Below are positions 24,282 through 34,815 of a stretch of 64,000 bases of DNA, in pieces. Source of the stretch: Chimonanthus salicifolius (taxonomy: Eukaryota > Streptophyta > Magnoliopsida > Laurales > Calycanthaceae); contig CM023535.1 of NCBI GenBank assembly GCA_013350335.1, forward strand, positions 24,025,746 through 24,089,745, in the 5' to 3' direction. How positions within the stretch are numbered: position 1 is the first letter of the stretch; every line of letters begins with the position of its first letter. Both the position numbers and the translations under genes were made by a program. The notes below the pieces were generated by a model. It was given only the letters and a program-made list of their open reading frames with translations. It was not told where the DNA came from and did no database searches.

Positions 24282-26080
24282 TGTTGTGCAAATTTTAAAT
24301 TTATAACTCGCAAGCGCACGAACCATTTAGATAGTATATCAATTAAGTGCGAGGTCGAACCCATCGGAACTTAGGAAAATATATCCGTGAAAATATACCA
24401 TTGAATTACGTATTTTAAGAACTTTGAGAAATATGGAGAAAAATCATAAATATGGAGTTATTTATCTAATCTATGAGTTTTAATCTTAATTTAGAAACAT
24501 TCTAGATTTAAACATAAAATCTAACAATTTAACTAATTTTAATTAAGATGGCGGCATTAATATAAAAATATAAACAATCTCAATTTAATTTAAAATACAG
24601 AATTAAGATGCAATTAAATTATTTCCAACCTACTTCATCAATTTCAAAGATTTGAGTTTTTATAAACAAAAATAAAAGTAAAGACACCTAAACTACCTCT
24701 GTACATATTTAAAGTAGAACTGGGTCAAAGAATTATGGAGGTTTTATTTTTCATATTTTAAAAATAATATCAAGGTCTACAATACGGAGCTCATATTTAT
24801 TATTTATCATGCACTCAAATTCTTCATCTATTAAAATCTTCATTATGAAATTTATGAAATCAATTAAAATAAGAAAATTCAAATCCGGCCTTAGGCTAAA
24901 TAAATTTTCAACTTGTAATTTCAAATCTAAAAGTTTTTCTGCTCTTAAAAAGAGCCTTAAACTGAAAAAATCAAGTTCTATTTATCCTAAAGATTTTTTT
25001 CTGCTTTCATTGAACAACTTAAAATAATTTCTCACATAAATCCATAAAAGGAATTAAAATAAAATCAAACTTTCATCATACAAAAATAAATAAGTGGAAA
25101 ACTATATTTCTAAGGGTTTTTCTGCCTTTTAGTTATCAATAAAAATTGGAATTAAGAACTACAATGCATTGGAATTTTGGATTTAAATAATAACAAAATA
25201 AAAAGATTCATGAACTTTTTTAATTTGTAACTAAAATTAATCACATTGACATTGAATTGAAGAAATTAAATAGAAAAAACTAATTACAAAAGAATAAAAT
25301 AAAATACAAAACACTAACCATAAAAGAACTCCAAAATTATCACTGCTCCAAAATTCTCAGCCAGGTTCAGTTTTCTCAATGTGAGAGGGCTAGTATTTAT
25401 AGATGAAAGGAAGTGGAATGAATGGATTTGATTCAAAGATTTAAATAAAGCAAGAGACACATGGAGGGTGGATATGATTTGTACTAAATATGAAATGACT
25501 TAAAGGAGGCAATGAGCTAAATTCGTATAAAGAAAGTGGGTGTAGAATCCCGTTTTTTTATACATGTACAATTTTGCAGATCAGTTTTGACCTTTTTAAT
25601 ATCCGAATCAGAAAAAGTTTTAAACTACAAAGTTGTAGCTCTTGAAGTCTTCTTTCCAACGCAAAAAGAATCAATATAATCGGATATCGGAGTAAAAATT
25701 TATGACCAAAATACCAAACATGTGTCAAACCTTCTTTATTTTTCTCCCTTCCTTATTTTCTCTCTTTCCTTAATCGACTTGCCAAATTCGAAAATCCTCT
25801 TATATTGACTTCTAAATTTCAAATTTCCTCTTGAGATAATGAATATAGTATTCACACATGTGGATTTCTTCATGGGCTTTTCTTAATGGGCTCAACAATT
25901 GGGCTTGAGGTCTATAATAACTCATAATGGGCCCAAGTTTTATATTTAAGCATTTTTTCTGTTATCCTCACTTTTAAACCTGCAAAACACAAAATTATAC
26001 TCATTAGATAAAATTAAATAAAATGAGGTACTAACAATAATAAATTAAGAGTAAAATATGTATTTATTTTGCACTCATCA
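24282..26080 (-). repeat. 5' LTR of non-coding Athila-related element
   Basis: Starts (minus strand) TGATGAGTGC and ends GCACAACA. It is a near-identical partner of 19557-21357. The shared LTR module lies at 25582-25673. Confidence 0.92.
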
Positions 26081-26085
26081 ATGAG

Positions 26086-28907
26086 ATTTTGTCTTTAACG
26101 ATAATGATGATCAAATTGTCAAAATCAATATAAGTTGAGATATTAGCTGAAATGATGATATTTTGAACCTTTTGATATTTCAAATTTTCTTTTTCTTTTT
26201 AAATATTTGAGCTCAAAAATTTTGGTCCCCTTCGAAGCATGAATATCGATTTCTTATCCTTGAATGTTAGTTCCAAACAGAAGCCAGAAGCCATCAGAGT
26301 TTCTAAGGGGATGGGCTTCTGATACACAGTTCCTAGTCAAATGCTAGCCAGTCCGAACTGTACTATGTTGTACTGTTGTTTGATCTATACTTTAGTATGT
26401 ACACACTTCGAATGAATGATATATACTAAAAAAGTTGATAACATTTAAATCTAATCTGTGATTTTTATTGGATTGACATTGTTAAAAAATATAACTCACC
26501 TCAAAATCGGAGATTGAGAATTCTTAGATTTTCACGAAGATGTAAACACATTACCAAGAGCACGAGATATCGAAAAAAATATAAAAAAATAAGAAAATAA
26601 AAATACACTATTCATGAATTAAAATTGAAATTCTATTAAAAAAATTGAAGTATATATATAGCCAGTCCAATAGATTCATTACATCGAAAGAGATGCAGTT
26701 AAACAGGAGTTCAAATGGTTTGCTTCCCTGATGGCTTAAACCTAAGCTATTGCAATCAAAATTAGTCCATGTTCAATGTTCCAATGGTCCAAATACAAAT
26801 ATGGTTACAACTTACAACACGCCCATGGATCCATTTTAAGCTTATTAAATGATTGTAGATTGTAAGATGGTTATGGATGAATGCAAATGCACAATCCACT
26901 TTTGATGGATTGGCTTTTGTCAAAGGCGAAACCCTAGACCAGTAAGATGGGCAGTTTAGGTTCTTCTAGTGAAAAAACGACCACTTGAGAGAAGAAAACA
27001 CCAGGTAAGATGAGGAGGAGGAGAAGAAGAAGAAGAAGAAGAATAATAATGGACTTCCCTTCTATTAAAACAAAAGACACATGCATGGGTTAAAGAAGAA
27101 GAAGAGAATGGACTACCCTTCTATTAAAACAAAAGAAACATGCATGGATTAGCTCCCTTGGGTCCTTTTCTGCTTGTGTAATTGTAGATGAAAGAAAACA
27201 ATGATATAAGATTAGCTTTTTGTTGTGAGTGGCTAAGGTAACATTAACCAACGGTTTTCCCTCTGTTGACAAAGATTAATGGCTGAGGTTTTCCTAATTT
27301 GCTTTGGATGGCTGGACTTAGAGCACGAGTCAAATTTGAAAAATGGTTATGACTTACGAACGTTAGCCCATTTCACAAACCTTTTACCTATTCTGTTAGT
27401 CCGCTGGTTTTAAACCTAGCAAAATCTTACCCAACCTACTTATCCGACTCAAACCCGTTGACTCGAAAGACCTAACTATTTTCATACTTATTGTGAAGAA
27501 TAATACTCGGTGTCTCTTTCTAAAGGAGAAGCCATTTATTTATAGAAAAAAATATAATACATCAAGATAACAAGATAAAGCAAATCTAAATTCTATCATC
27601 TATATGCAACTTATTCAGCCATACGAGATCTACAATAATTCAAGAGATAGTCTTCGTATGTGTCTCACTAGAAAAATTTCTTCAAGTAGATAAATGAAAA
27701 AAACAGACCTGAACCGACTCGACCCAAACCAACTTAATCCATTTAACAAAAACTCAAAATGAACTACACCCGAACCCAACCCAACCAGCCCCGTTGCCAT
27801 AACAAATTCCTTATGAGTTAGGCCTTGTTCTCAGGTCAGGTTGTGAACCTTGGGCTCCACGCACCTTTTTAGTCCCATTTTGTCTGATAATTCACAATTT
27901 GTCCTAGTAACCTAGGCGAACTTGGTCTGTGCATGTTGTTTGAAATAAGACAAATTTCATTTCATTGATCTTTGTTTTTAATGATGATTGATACTTTCAG
28001 TGAGTCCACACTCTTTACAAACTATCTGCTCAAGCTTTACTATGGGTTAAAGAGGCTTACCACAATTTTAAAACCAAATGGGCCCTAAGAGACTTTTACC
28101 TTATCATTCTGAGAACTGTAGATCCATTTCATTAATGATTTCATATAATGTCAATAAATCCATAGTAGGACGATATGACCCGTCTATGATGAGTTTGGAT
28201 TTGCACACCAAGTGGGCATTGAATAGTGGAAGTTCTTCAGGGCCTATCCATTAGAAATCGGGCCTAAGGTTTTATCCTGGCTCCAGATGCATGGAACTGG
28301 GCCCAGGAACCCATTGTTCCAATCAGACTTTCAGATATCACTCAGATCATCTGTCGGCCCATGGGTCTGAAAGTTCTCATCGAATCTAAACAAAAGCAGC
28401 GAGTCTTGGCTCCTAACGTAGGGGTCCGGCCGAGTTGCAATCTGATACTACACATTGCGATTGCGAGAGAATCTAGCTCTTTAATGTTTCTCTAGTTTTG
28501 GGGTTTCCAATCAGCCCAAATACGACTGGACTATTGCAGGCTGTGTGTGGATCGGGGCACCGTGAGCGATGGCAGTCGTAAAAATAGGGCGCATTTAAGT
28601 AGACAGGCCACACTGAGCATCAGCCTTCAGCTCTAAGGCCCATGGGGTTCTCGTAGACCCAATATGAAGAAACTTGCGTATGAACCGTTAAATATACGAC
28701 ATATATAACCAATATTCATTTCAGGAATTATTCCATCTATCTAGGGCCTTCTTTTCTGAATTTGAATTTTTTAGTCGACTCAATCAGAAACATGTTATAT
28801 GTTATGCACAATCAATTATATCCTTTAATTATTCCATCTATCTAAGGCCTCCTTTTCGAACAATGGACGTTGAAAAGATGAAGGATCAGAATTGGAGAAT
28901 AAGTATA
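26086..28907. other. Intergenic DNA
   Basis: No gene or element borders recognised. It contains a short GAA-rich simple repeat and a two-copy tandem repeat (27010-27150), and runs of short words such as GACTCGACCCAAACC (27715-27790) of low complexity. Confidence 0.5.
27010..27150. repeat. GAA-rich simple repeat with a ~60-bp duplication
   Basis: AAGAAGAAGAAG is followed by TGGACTTCCCTTCTATTAAAA with downstream ACATGCATGG. After another GAAGAAGAAG it recurs as TGGACTACCCTTCTATTAAAA with ACATGCATGG. The two copies are about 60 bases apart. Confidence 0.7.
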
Positions 28908-28912
28908 GTTTT

Positions 28913-29095
28913 TGAAGATTTTTGAATAATGGCTCAAGGCTTTTCTCATTGATAACCCAATATATAAGAATAGGAGTCCCATGATTTAGGAATTACAGCT
29001 GTAATACAAACACGAGTCAACTCGGACTCTAGAATAGAAACACAATTCAACTAGGACTCTAGAATACAAACACGATTCAACTATGCCCGTTAATA
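28913..29095 (-). repeat. 3' LTR of copia element
   Basis: 183-bp direct repeat of 33654-33836, containing an internal near-duplication of CAACTAGGACTCTAGAATA-like words. Confidence 0.9.
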
Positions 29096-29109
29096 ATTCC
29101 ACGCAAACT

Positions 29110-29545
29110 CGACGGTGGAGAGGCAACAAGTTTGGAACTAAGTGTTGAGAAGCGGTGCTTTGGTAGACCCTTGGTGAAGATATCAGCTAGCTGATCCTGG
29201 GAAGACACGAACTGAATCTCATGAGTGCCTAAAGCAACATGTTCTCAGATAAAATGATAATCAAGCTCAATGTGTTTAGTCTGAGCATAGAACACATGAT
29301 TAACATCCATGTATGTGGCACTGATATTATCACATAGAAGTAGTGTCGGAGAAGTGAGAGTAAAGCCAAGGTCACGGAAAAGGTGTTGAATCCAGACCGT
29401 GTTAGCATAAGTAGAAGCAAGAGCCCGATACTTAGCTTCTACATTGGAGCGAGAGACTGTTGGTTATTTCTTCGCACACCATGAAATTAAGTTGGGACCT
29501 AGAAAGATACAGTTACCAGTAGTGGAGCGACGACTGTTAGGACAA
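29110..29545 (-). pseudogene. Copia RNase H domain
   Basis: It would degrade the RNA strand after reverse transcription. The minus strand reads LVAFSDADWASCPNSRRSTT, then a stop at 29461-29463 after WCAKK. In the same frame it continues with SNVEAKYRALA, LLLCDNISATYM, HIELDYHFI, another stop (HFI*EH) and VSSQDQLADIFTKGLP. The acidic residues of the active site (SDAD, EAKY, CDN) are kept; two stops interrupt it. The end just before the 3' LTR fits the normal end of a copia polyprotein. Confidence 0.8.
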
Positions 29546-30760
29546 CTAGCCCAATCTGCATCAGAGAAGGCAACTAAGCGGAAGGGTTGCGTCTTATGCG
29601 TGATGTGCAGGCCACGACCAAAGGAGCCTTTGAAATAGCGCAGGATGCGATTAATGTCCAAATGAAGAGTGCAAGGCTGACTCATGAGTTGAGAAGCATT
29701 GTGCACTGCATAAGCAATGTCAAGTCGAGTGAGTATGAGATATTTAAGTGTGTCAACGAGATGTCGATACTTAGAAGGATCAGAGAACAAATCACTAGTA
29801 GTAGAATACAACTGTGTCTTAGTGGCAATGGAGGTAGAATAGGGTTTGTAACCAAGTATGTCACTGTGTCGAAGAATGTCAAGGGTGTATTTATTTTGAG
29901 ACAAATGTAACCCTTGAGATAGATGAGTCACTTTAAGGCCCAAAAAGTAATGAAGTTTGCCAAGATCCTTAATTTCAAACTCAGTACTCAGTCGCCGAGT
30001 GAAGGAATGAATAAGAGAAGGAGTGTTGCTAGTTAGAACAATATCACCCACATAGAGAAAGAATCATAACATCTGAGGCCTGTCGAAAAATAAACATAGA
30101 ATTGTCAGCTTTGCTTTGAAAAAAAACCATAAGAAATAAGGAAGGAGTTGAATCGTTGAAACCAAGCACCTGGTGCTTGCTTCAAGCCATTATGGAATCT
30201 ACAAACATGATGAAAGCGATGTGGTCGACAAAGCCCGGTAGTTGAGCCATGTAGAATTCTTCAGTAAAGTATCCATGAAGAAAAGCATTTTTGACGTTTA
30301 ATTGATGAATGGGCCAAGTAGAAGAGACTGCAAGACTGAGAACAGTGCGAATGTTAGTGGGCTTGACAACAGGGCTAAAGGTCTCATCATAGTCAATGCC
30401 TGTTTGTTGATGAAAGCCTTTAGCAATAAGGCGCGCTTTGTATCTCTCAATGCTGCCATCAGAGCGCCGTTTAATCTTAAAACTTGTTTACATCTAACAG
30501 TATTGATATTTGATGGAGGTGGAACAAGTGACCGTGTGTGTTGTCATAGAAGAGAATTAAACTCATCGAACATGGCCTGACACCATTCTGTAGACCGAAC
30601 AACTTGGGTGTAGCATGTGGTCTCAATATCAGAGGAAGAAACCATAGAAGCAAAGGCATGTGGCAGAGGATGTCAACTAGCGAAGGCAACTCGCTTGTTG
30701 GGCTTGAAAATACCATCTTTAGCACGGGTCACCATAGGATGAACATTGGCAGCCGAAAGA
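29546..30760 (-). pseudogene. Copia reverse transcriptase with YVGD active site
   Basis: It would copy the element RNA into cDNA in the particle. Segments on the minus strand in order: [40 protein letters not shown] with [14 protein letters not shown], then FLYVGDIVLTSN and IKDLGKLHYFLGLKV, TLDILRHSDILGYKP, YLILTRLDIAYAVHNASQLM. The catalytic YVDD box is YVGD (about 30047-30058), removing one of the metal-binding aspartates. Stops and frame changes lie between 30060 and 30560. It is non-functional as it stands. Confidence 0.85.
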
Positions 30761-30836
30761 GGAGCATCAGCTGGAGATGGCGAAGCGGGGGGGCGGGGTG
30801 GTGACATAGGTGCCACCATTGGAGATGGAGATGGAT

Positions 30837-31934
30837 TTATTGAGGCGGTGAGGCGAATGGTGGCGACTCAGATGCCGCTATGGGAGGTGGAGAGATGCCT
30901 GCTGGAGAGTGTGATGCAAAAGGTGGCAGTGGTGCAGGTACCGACAGAGTAATGAGCGGGATAAAGACCACGTTAGACGAATGTGGTCTAGCAGTTGTCA
31001 AGGGGCCCAACGCATAGGGGAATACTGCTTTATAGGCAACATGCCGAGAAATATCGACTCGTCCAGTGGGTGGGTGAAAACACCTGTAGCCTTTATGTTG
31101 AGTGCTAAAAAAAAAAAAAATACATTCAAGAGATCTTGGCTGTAGTTTGTTAGTAACATAATCTCCAACATAAGGGTAGCATGCACAACCAAAAGTACGA
31201 ATGGACGAATAGTCTGGTGTGTGATCAAACAATTTCTGAAATGGTGAAGACCAGCCGAGGACCAGTGTAGGGAGTCGGTTGCTGAGGAACACAGCTGTAC
31301 AGAGGACCTCTGCCCAAAGGTTATGGGCAAGGTGAGATGCAATGAGTAATGTAGGTCCCATTTTCGATATATGGCGATGTTTACGTTTCGTAAGACCATT
31401 TCGTTGCGGGGTATGGGGACATGAGAATCAGTGATGAATCCCTTTTTGCGCACACAGAGAACGAAATGAGTTATTATCATAATCTTTACCTCCATCACTC
31501 TAAAATTACAGAATAGAAGTAGAAAATGATTTTCAACAAATGCAAGGAAATGAGAAAAGACTTCTGATTTATTGCGCATGAGAAAAATCCATGAGTATCT
31601 AGTGTAATCATCAGGAACAGAGGAAATAGGAGACATCCATACATCAGAATGAACTAAACGAAATGGGGGCATTAGTGTGATGTTCATTATGAGAGAAGGG
31701 AAGTTGCATAGATTTTCCTAAGGCACAATGCCGACAAAAGGAATAGCAAGAAAAGGAAGAAGAATAAGAGCCTAGACTGTTATTCGAAGCAAGTACTTGT
31801 AGAACTCGATGGGAGGGATGTCCAAGGCACTGGTGCCAGAGGGATGGCGAAGAAGAGGAGGCCATGAGAGCATGAGTAGCGGAAGGATTGGGTTTTATAG
31901 GGTAAGGACCTGCTTGACATCGGCATGTTGACAA
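30837..31934 (-). pseudogene. Copia integrase with zinc-binding domain, catalytic Glu replaced
   Basis: It would insert cDNA into the genome. The N-terminal zinc-binding part (31644-31934) reads LWHQCLGHPSHRVLQVL with CRHCALGKSMQLPFS. The core follows: VHSDVWMSP (first catalytic Asp), DDYTRYSWIFLMRNKSEVF, the DNNSFRSLC area, and FSCPHTPQRNGLTKRKHRH, where NGVAERKH is expected, so the catalytic Glu is Lys. Then AVFLSNRLPT and SIRTFGCACYPYV. At least two frameshifts separate these blocks. The C-terminal linker (30837-31000) is proline/serine-rich. Confidence 0.85.
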
Positions 31935-32400
31935 AATAGCACCAGTATGTAAGTCACAAATGATAAAGCCTCATGGAAAAAAAGTGAAGCTAACAGAGTT
32001 ATCTTTGGTGAGAAAGGGAGAGACGACCAGTGTACGCAATAGGGAGAAAATCACCGTTACCCAATACAACTTGATCCATACCTGTATAAGGGGATTTAGA
32101 GCTTAGGGAACAAATATCACCAGTCATGTGGTTGCTGGCGCTAGTGTCAATATACTAGTTGGGATCAATTGGTCGAGCAGTATGCATGCAGGCAAAGATA
32201 GATAAATGAGCATCCTCAAACTGAGTCTGTTGACCGTAGCGCTGGTGGCATGTAACAGCACTATGACCAAACTTGAAGCAGATCTGACACTAAACAACAT
32301 GGCAATGTCCAAGAATGCCCAGAGAAGATTGGGGACGTCCTCAATTGCGTTTGTCGCAACGATGACCACCTCGACCGGGATGGGATGAATAAGAGACAAA
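31935..32400 (-). pseudogene. Copia gag zinc knuckle and protease remnant
   Basis: The minus strand reads CQICFKFGHSAVTC near 32250-32291, a CX2CX4HX4C zinc knuckle that would bind genomic RNA, preceded by a stop. About 100 bases on, YIDTSASNHMTGDICSLS (around 32105-32155) matches the copia protease start, where DSGA or DTGA is expected; the glycine is Ser here. The rest of the protease continues to about 31970 with a frame break. The N-terminal gag is absent. Confidence 0.75.
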
Positions 32401-32679
32401 GAGACCACCATATCTAAAATGTCGAACTTGACTACGACGAGGAGAGTACCCGCACCCACGAGAATGAAGGGTTGTATGAGACATGCTGATAGTGCTTGTA
32501 GAGTTAGTGGCCAAGGGTAGAGGAGGGCAGTACGATCGCCGAAGAAGAAGGCTGAGATCTGAAGTGATCTAGAGAACATGCATACTCAATGCAAAAGAAC
32601 AAAGGGATGAATTAATACGGCTGACGTTGAGTTGTATTAAGATCTATCAGCTGCATACACCAACAGCGGTGGGGATGTA

Positions 32680-32897
32680 GATTATAATCAACGTATTGGT
32701 ATGTGGCCTGACGCCAAGGAAAATCTTTCAACCAAGATGTATCAACTAAGGTTACATGAAAACCAAATATTTGAGGCTATCCCAATCGGAATGGGGAACC
32801 TCGCTAGTTTAAACTTTCTTTCTCGGTCAACAAACCTTCTCACTGGTCCAATTCCAATTAATATTGGAAAGCTTTCACAGTTGCAAACAGTTTTTTT
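32680..32897 (+). pseudogene. Fragment of a leucine-rich-repeat receptor-like gene
   Basis: The plus strand, opposite to the surrounding copia element, encodes NLSTKMYQLRLHENQIFEAI, then IGMGNLASLNFLSRSTNLLT and GPIPINIGKLSQLQTV. This is the 24-residue plant LRR pattern (L..L.L..N...G.IP..IGNL..L) of extracellular LRR receptor-like kinases: about two and a half repeats. The fragment ends at a T run (32890-32901). It has no signal peptide, transmembrane or kinase part. It is most simply a piece of host gene captured by, or inserted into, the element where gag should be. The family is clear; the parent gene cannot be named. Confidence 0.75.
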
Positions 32898-32901
32898 TTT
32901 T

Positions 32902-33041
32902 ATTTGATGGCAGAAGAAATAGAGCTGCAAAGAAGTCTGAGGCCAAATAGAATGAGTCCAAAAGGATGGACGAAGGCAGGACGCACGGAGAAGGGAGTGG
33001 CTGAAAAAGAGACCATAGCAAATTGAGTGTCGGAGAGAGAG

Positions 33042-33072
<31 letters not shown>

Positions 33073-33643
33073 TACCCTCTATTCAAGATTGGCCGCAATA
33101 TAAGGGTTTTGGTGTGCGATTGGAAGTCACATCTGAAGAGAGCACACCGGAGATGCAGATCTGAAGAGAGAAGCGTACGTCGCAGAGAGTGGACGGTGCT
33201 GCAAGGAAAAGAGATCACAGATGGTCGTGTTCTGTCTCGTGAGGCAAAACGGAAGCAGAATGCAGCAAAGTAGGCGTTTAGGTCGATCGAGCAGTTGGAT
33301 TGTGTGGGGAGCAATAGAGCTTTTCAAATCCAAGTGTTGAACAGAAGGTGGGAAGTAGAGATGCAGAACGCAGAGCCTGATGTGAAGGGTGATCGCTGAT
33401 GTGGAGACGATCTGAGAGAGAATCTTCGCCAGAGATAGTCACTCCAGAGAGGGTGCGCGCTGCGAGCAAGGAGGAGTCGATGAAGGCAGAGTGGCGAGAT
33501 CCAAGGATGGATCTAGATTCGTAATAGAAGATATTTTCAAAAGGGGGATTCTGAATGGATTTGCAGAAGCGGGAAAAGAAAGGCTTAGGGTAGGGAGGGA
33601 AGGGTGAGGGATGTATTCGATAACCCGAGGTTAGACCGTCCTA
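32902..33643 (-). other. Leader-like region of copia element with poly-G run
   Basis: Lies between the LRR fragment and the primer site. No gag domain recognised on either strand. It holds a run of 27 G (33043-33069) that may be partly an assembly or sequencing artefact. Confidence 0.45.
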
Positions 33644-33653
33644 CTCTGTACCA
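33644..33653 (-). other. Primer binding site, initiator tRNA-Met, damaged
   Basis: The minus strand TGGTACAGAG directly abuts the 5' LTR. Compared with the canonical TGGTATCAGAG one base is deleted. Confidence 0.65.
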
Positions 33654-33836
33654 TGAAGATTTCTGAATAATGGATCAAGGCCTTCCTCATTGATAACCCA
33701 ATATATAAGAATAGGAGTCCCATGATTTAGGGATTACAGATGTAATACAAACAGGAGTCAACTCGGACTGTAGAATAGAAACACAATTCAACTAGGACTC
33801 TAGAATACAATCACGATTTAATTATGTTCGTTAATA
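33654..33836 (-). repeat. 5' LTR of copia element
   Basis: 183-bp partner of 28913-29095, with identical length and scattered substitutions. Confidence 0.9.
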
Positions 33837-34258
33837 GTTTTACATGTATAACGTTAATACAAAAATTGTAAGAGTTCTTAGACCGATCATTTTGGATCTT
33901 ATAAGCATTTAACGTTTTCAGGATTGTCTGATATTAAAGACCTCATTATCAATTTGTACAAATCGATCAAGAGTAACACTTATCACTTGATTGCGTGTGT
34001 CAAAACTCAAAACATCATTTGAATATGTTGAGATTCATTATTGACTTGCCATGTGCCTGACCAGTCTAGAGGCCTAGAGTATAGGTGTTGAGTTGGATAA
34101 ATACAACATGGGATAGGATAAAAGGCTTGATTCCACGTGTTTTATAAGCTCTGGAGTCCCACATTGGTTGTAAAGAGAGAGATTTAGAGACTTATAAAGG
34201 ATTTGAGTCACTCCACCTAATGGGCTAGCCTTTTTTATTGGATACTTAGTCCTAACAA

Positions 34259-34270
34259 TTGGTATCAGAG
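34259..34270 (+). other. Primer binding site, initiator tRNA-Met
   Basis: TTGGTATCAGAG lies one base after the LTR end CCTAACA. Confidence 0.8.
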
Positions 34271-34364
34271 TTATATCCCTAAGCCAACGAACGTGGACCC
34301 ATTGGATCCCCTAGCTGGATGGAATGGTCGGTCATGTTATATTCGCTAGAGAGCCTCGTGAGGG

Positions 34365-34397
34365 AAGGGAGGGAGGGAGGGAGGGAGGGGGGGGGGT

Positions 34398-34429
<32 letters not shown>
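34365..34429 (+). repeat. GGGA repeats and long poly-G runs
   Basis: Several GGGA units are followed by G runs of about 10 and 31 bases interrupted by TC. It could form G-quadruplexes; run length may be unreliable in assembly. Confidence 0.7.
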
Positions 34430-34430
<1 letters not shown>

Positions 34431-34815
34431 GTGTGGCGGCACGGCATTGTTGAGGTAGGGAACGAGTCACACATTGGTAGTGACAGAGGATATGTAGGGA
34501 CTTAAAAAGGACTTGAGTCACTTCACCTAATGGGCTAGCATTTTGGGATGGATACACAGTCTAAAAGGGAAGGGGCTACTAGATTTGGAGTATGAGCTGC
34601 CACAGAGTGGGCCATCAAAAGTGGTCGTAAGGAAAGCATAGGAATGGTTAATTATGTGATGAGTCATTGCAGAGAAAAAATATTGAGATTCATGGATCAC
34701 TTGTCATGTGCCTGACGTGGTCTCTCTCAGAGGCTTGGAGTATAGGCATTGAGTCGGGTCAACTTAAAATGAGATATGATAAATGCCCTGATTTCACATT
34801 CCATCAGCTCTAAAG

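Larger units (their letters stand above)
19557..26080 (-). mobile_element. Complete non-coding Athila-related LTR element
   Basis: LTRs 19557-21357 (1801 bp) and 24282-26080 (1799 bp) are nearly identical by eye. The 5-bp target duplication ATGAG is perfect (19552-19556 and 26081-26085). On the minus strand the LTR starts TGATGAG and ends CACAACA. A tRNA-Asp primer site lies six bases from the right LTR, and a purine tract, GTTTAGGGGTATT, abuts the left one. The 2.9-kb interior has no gag, protease or polymerase. Its two ends match the leader and 3' region of the element at 12-8739. It must depend on enzymes from another element. The high LTR identity and intact duplication suggest a fairly recent insertion. 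Confidence 0.92.
28913..33836 (-). mobile_element. Ty1/copia element, complete ends, defective
   Basis: LTRs of 183 bp (28913-29095 and 33654-33836) are flanked by a perfect 5-bp target duplication, GTTTT (28908-28912 and 33837-33841). On the minus strand the LTR starts TATTAACG (TA instead of TG) and ends CTTCA. Next to the right LTR the primer site reads TGGTACAGAG, i.e. initiator-Met TGGTATCAGAG with one base lost. Gene order on the minus strand is zinc knuckle, protease, integrase, reverse transcriptase, RNase H, the copia order. All parts carry stops, shifts or active-site changes. A leucine-rich-repeat gene fragment occupies the place of gag. Its short LTRs fit lineages such as Ale or Tork, but I cannot decide. 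Confidence 0.92.
34026..34815 (+). mobile_element. Rearranged TRIM-like element with initiator-Met primer site
   Basis: LTR-like 34026-34257 begins TGTTGAGATT and ends CCTAACA. It is followed by TTGGTATCAGAG (34259-34270), the classical primer site for initiator tRNA-Met. The second half of the LTR recurs at 34448-34565 (CACATTGGTAGTG, CACTTCACCTAATGGGCTAGC) and the first half at 34681-34815 (TTGAGATTCATGGATCACTT, ATGTGCCTGACG), i.e. in swapped order. Related degenerate copies lie at 42946-43073 and 45226-45352. There is no coding capacity and no clear duplication of the target site. Confidence 0.65.

Noticed and set aside
30302..30952. Plus-strand frames opposite the copia polymerase
   Set aside because: They are antisense shadows of the reverse transcriptase and integrase linker.
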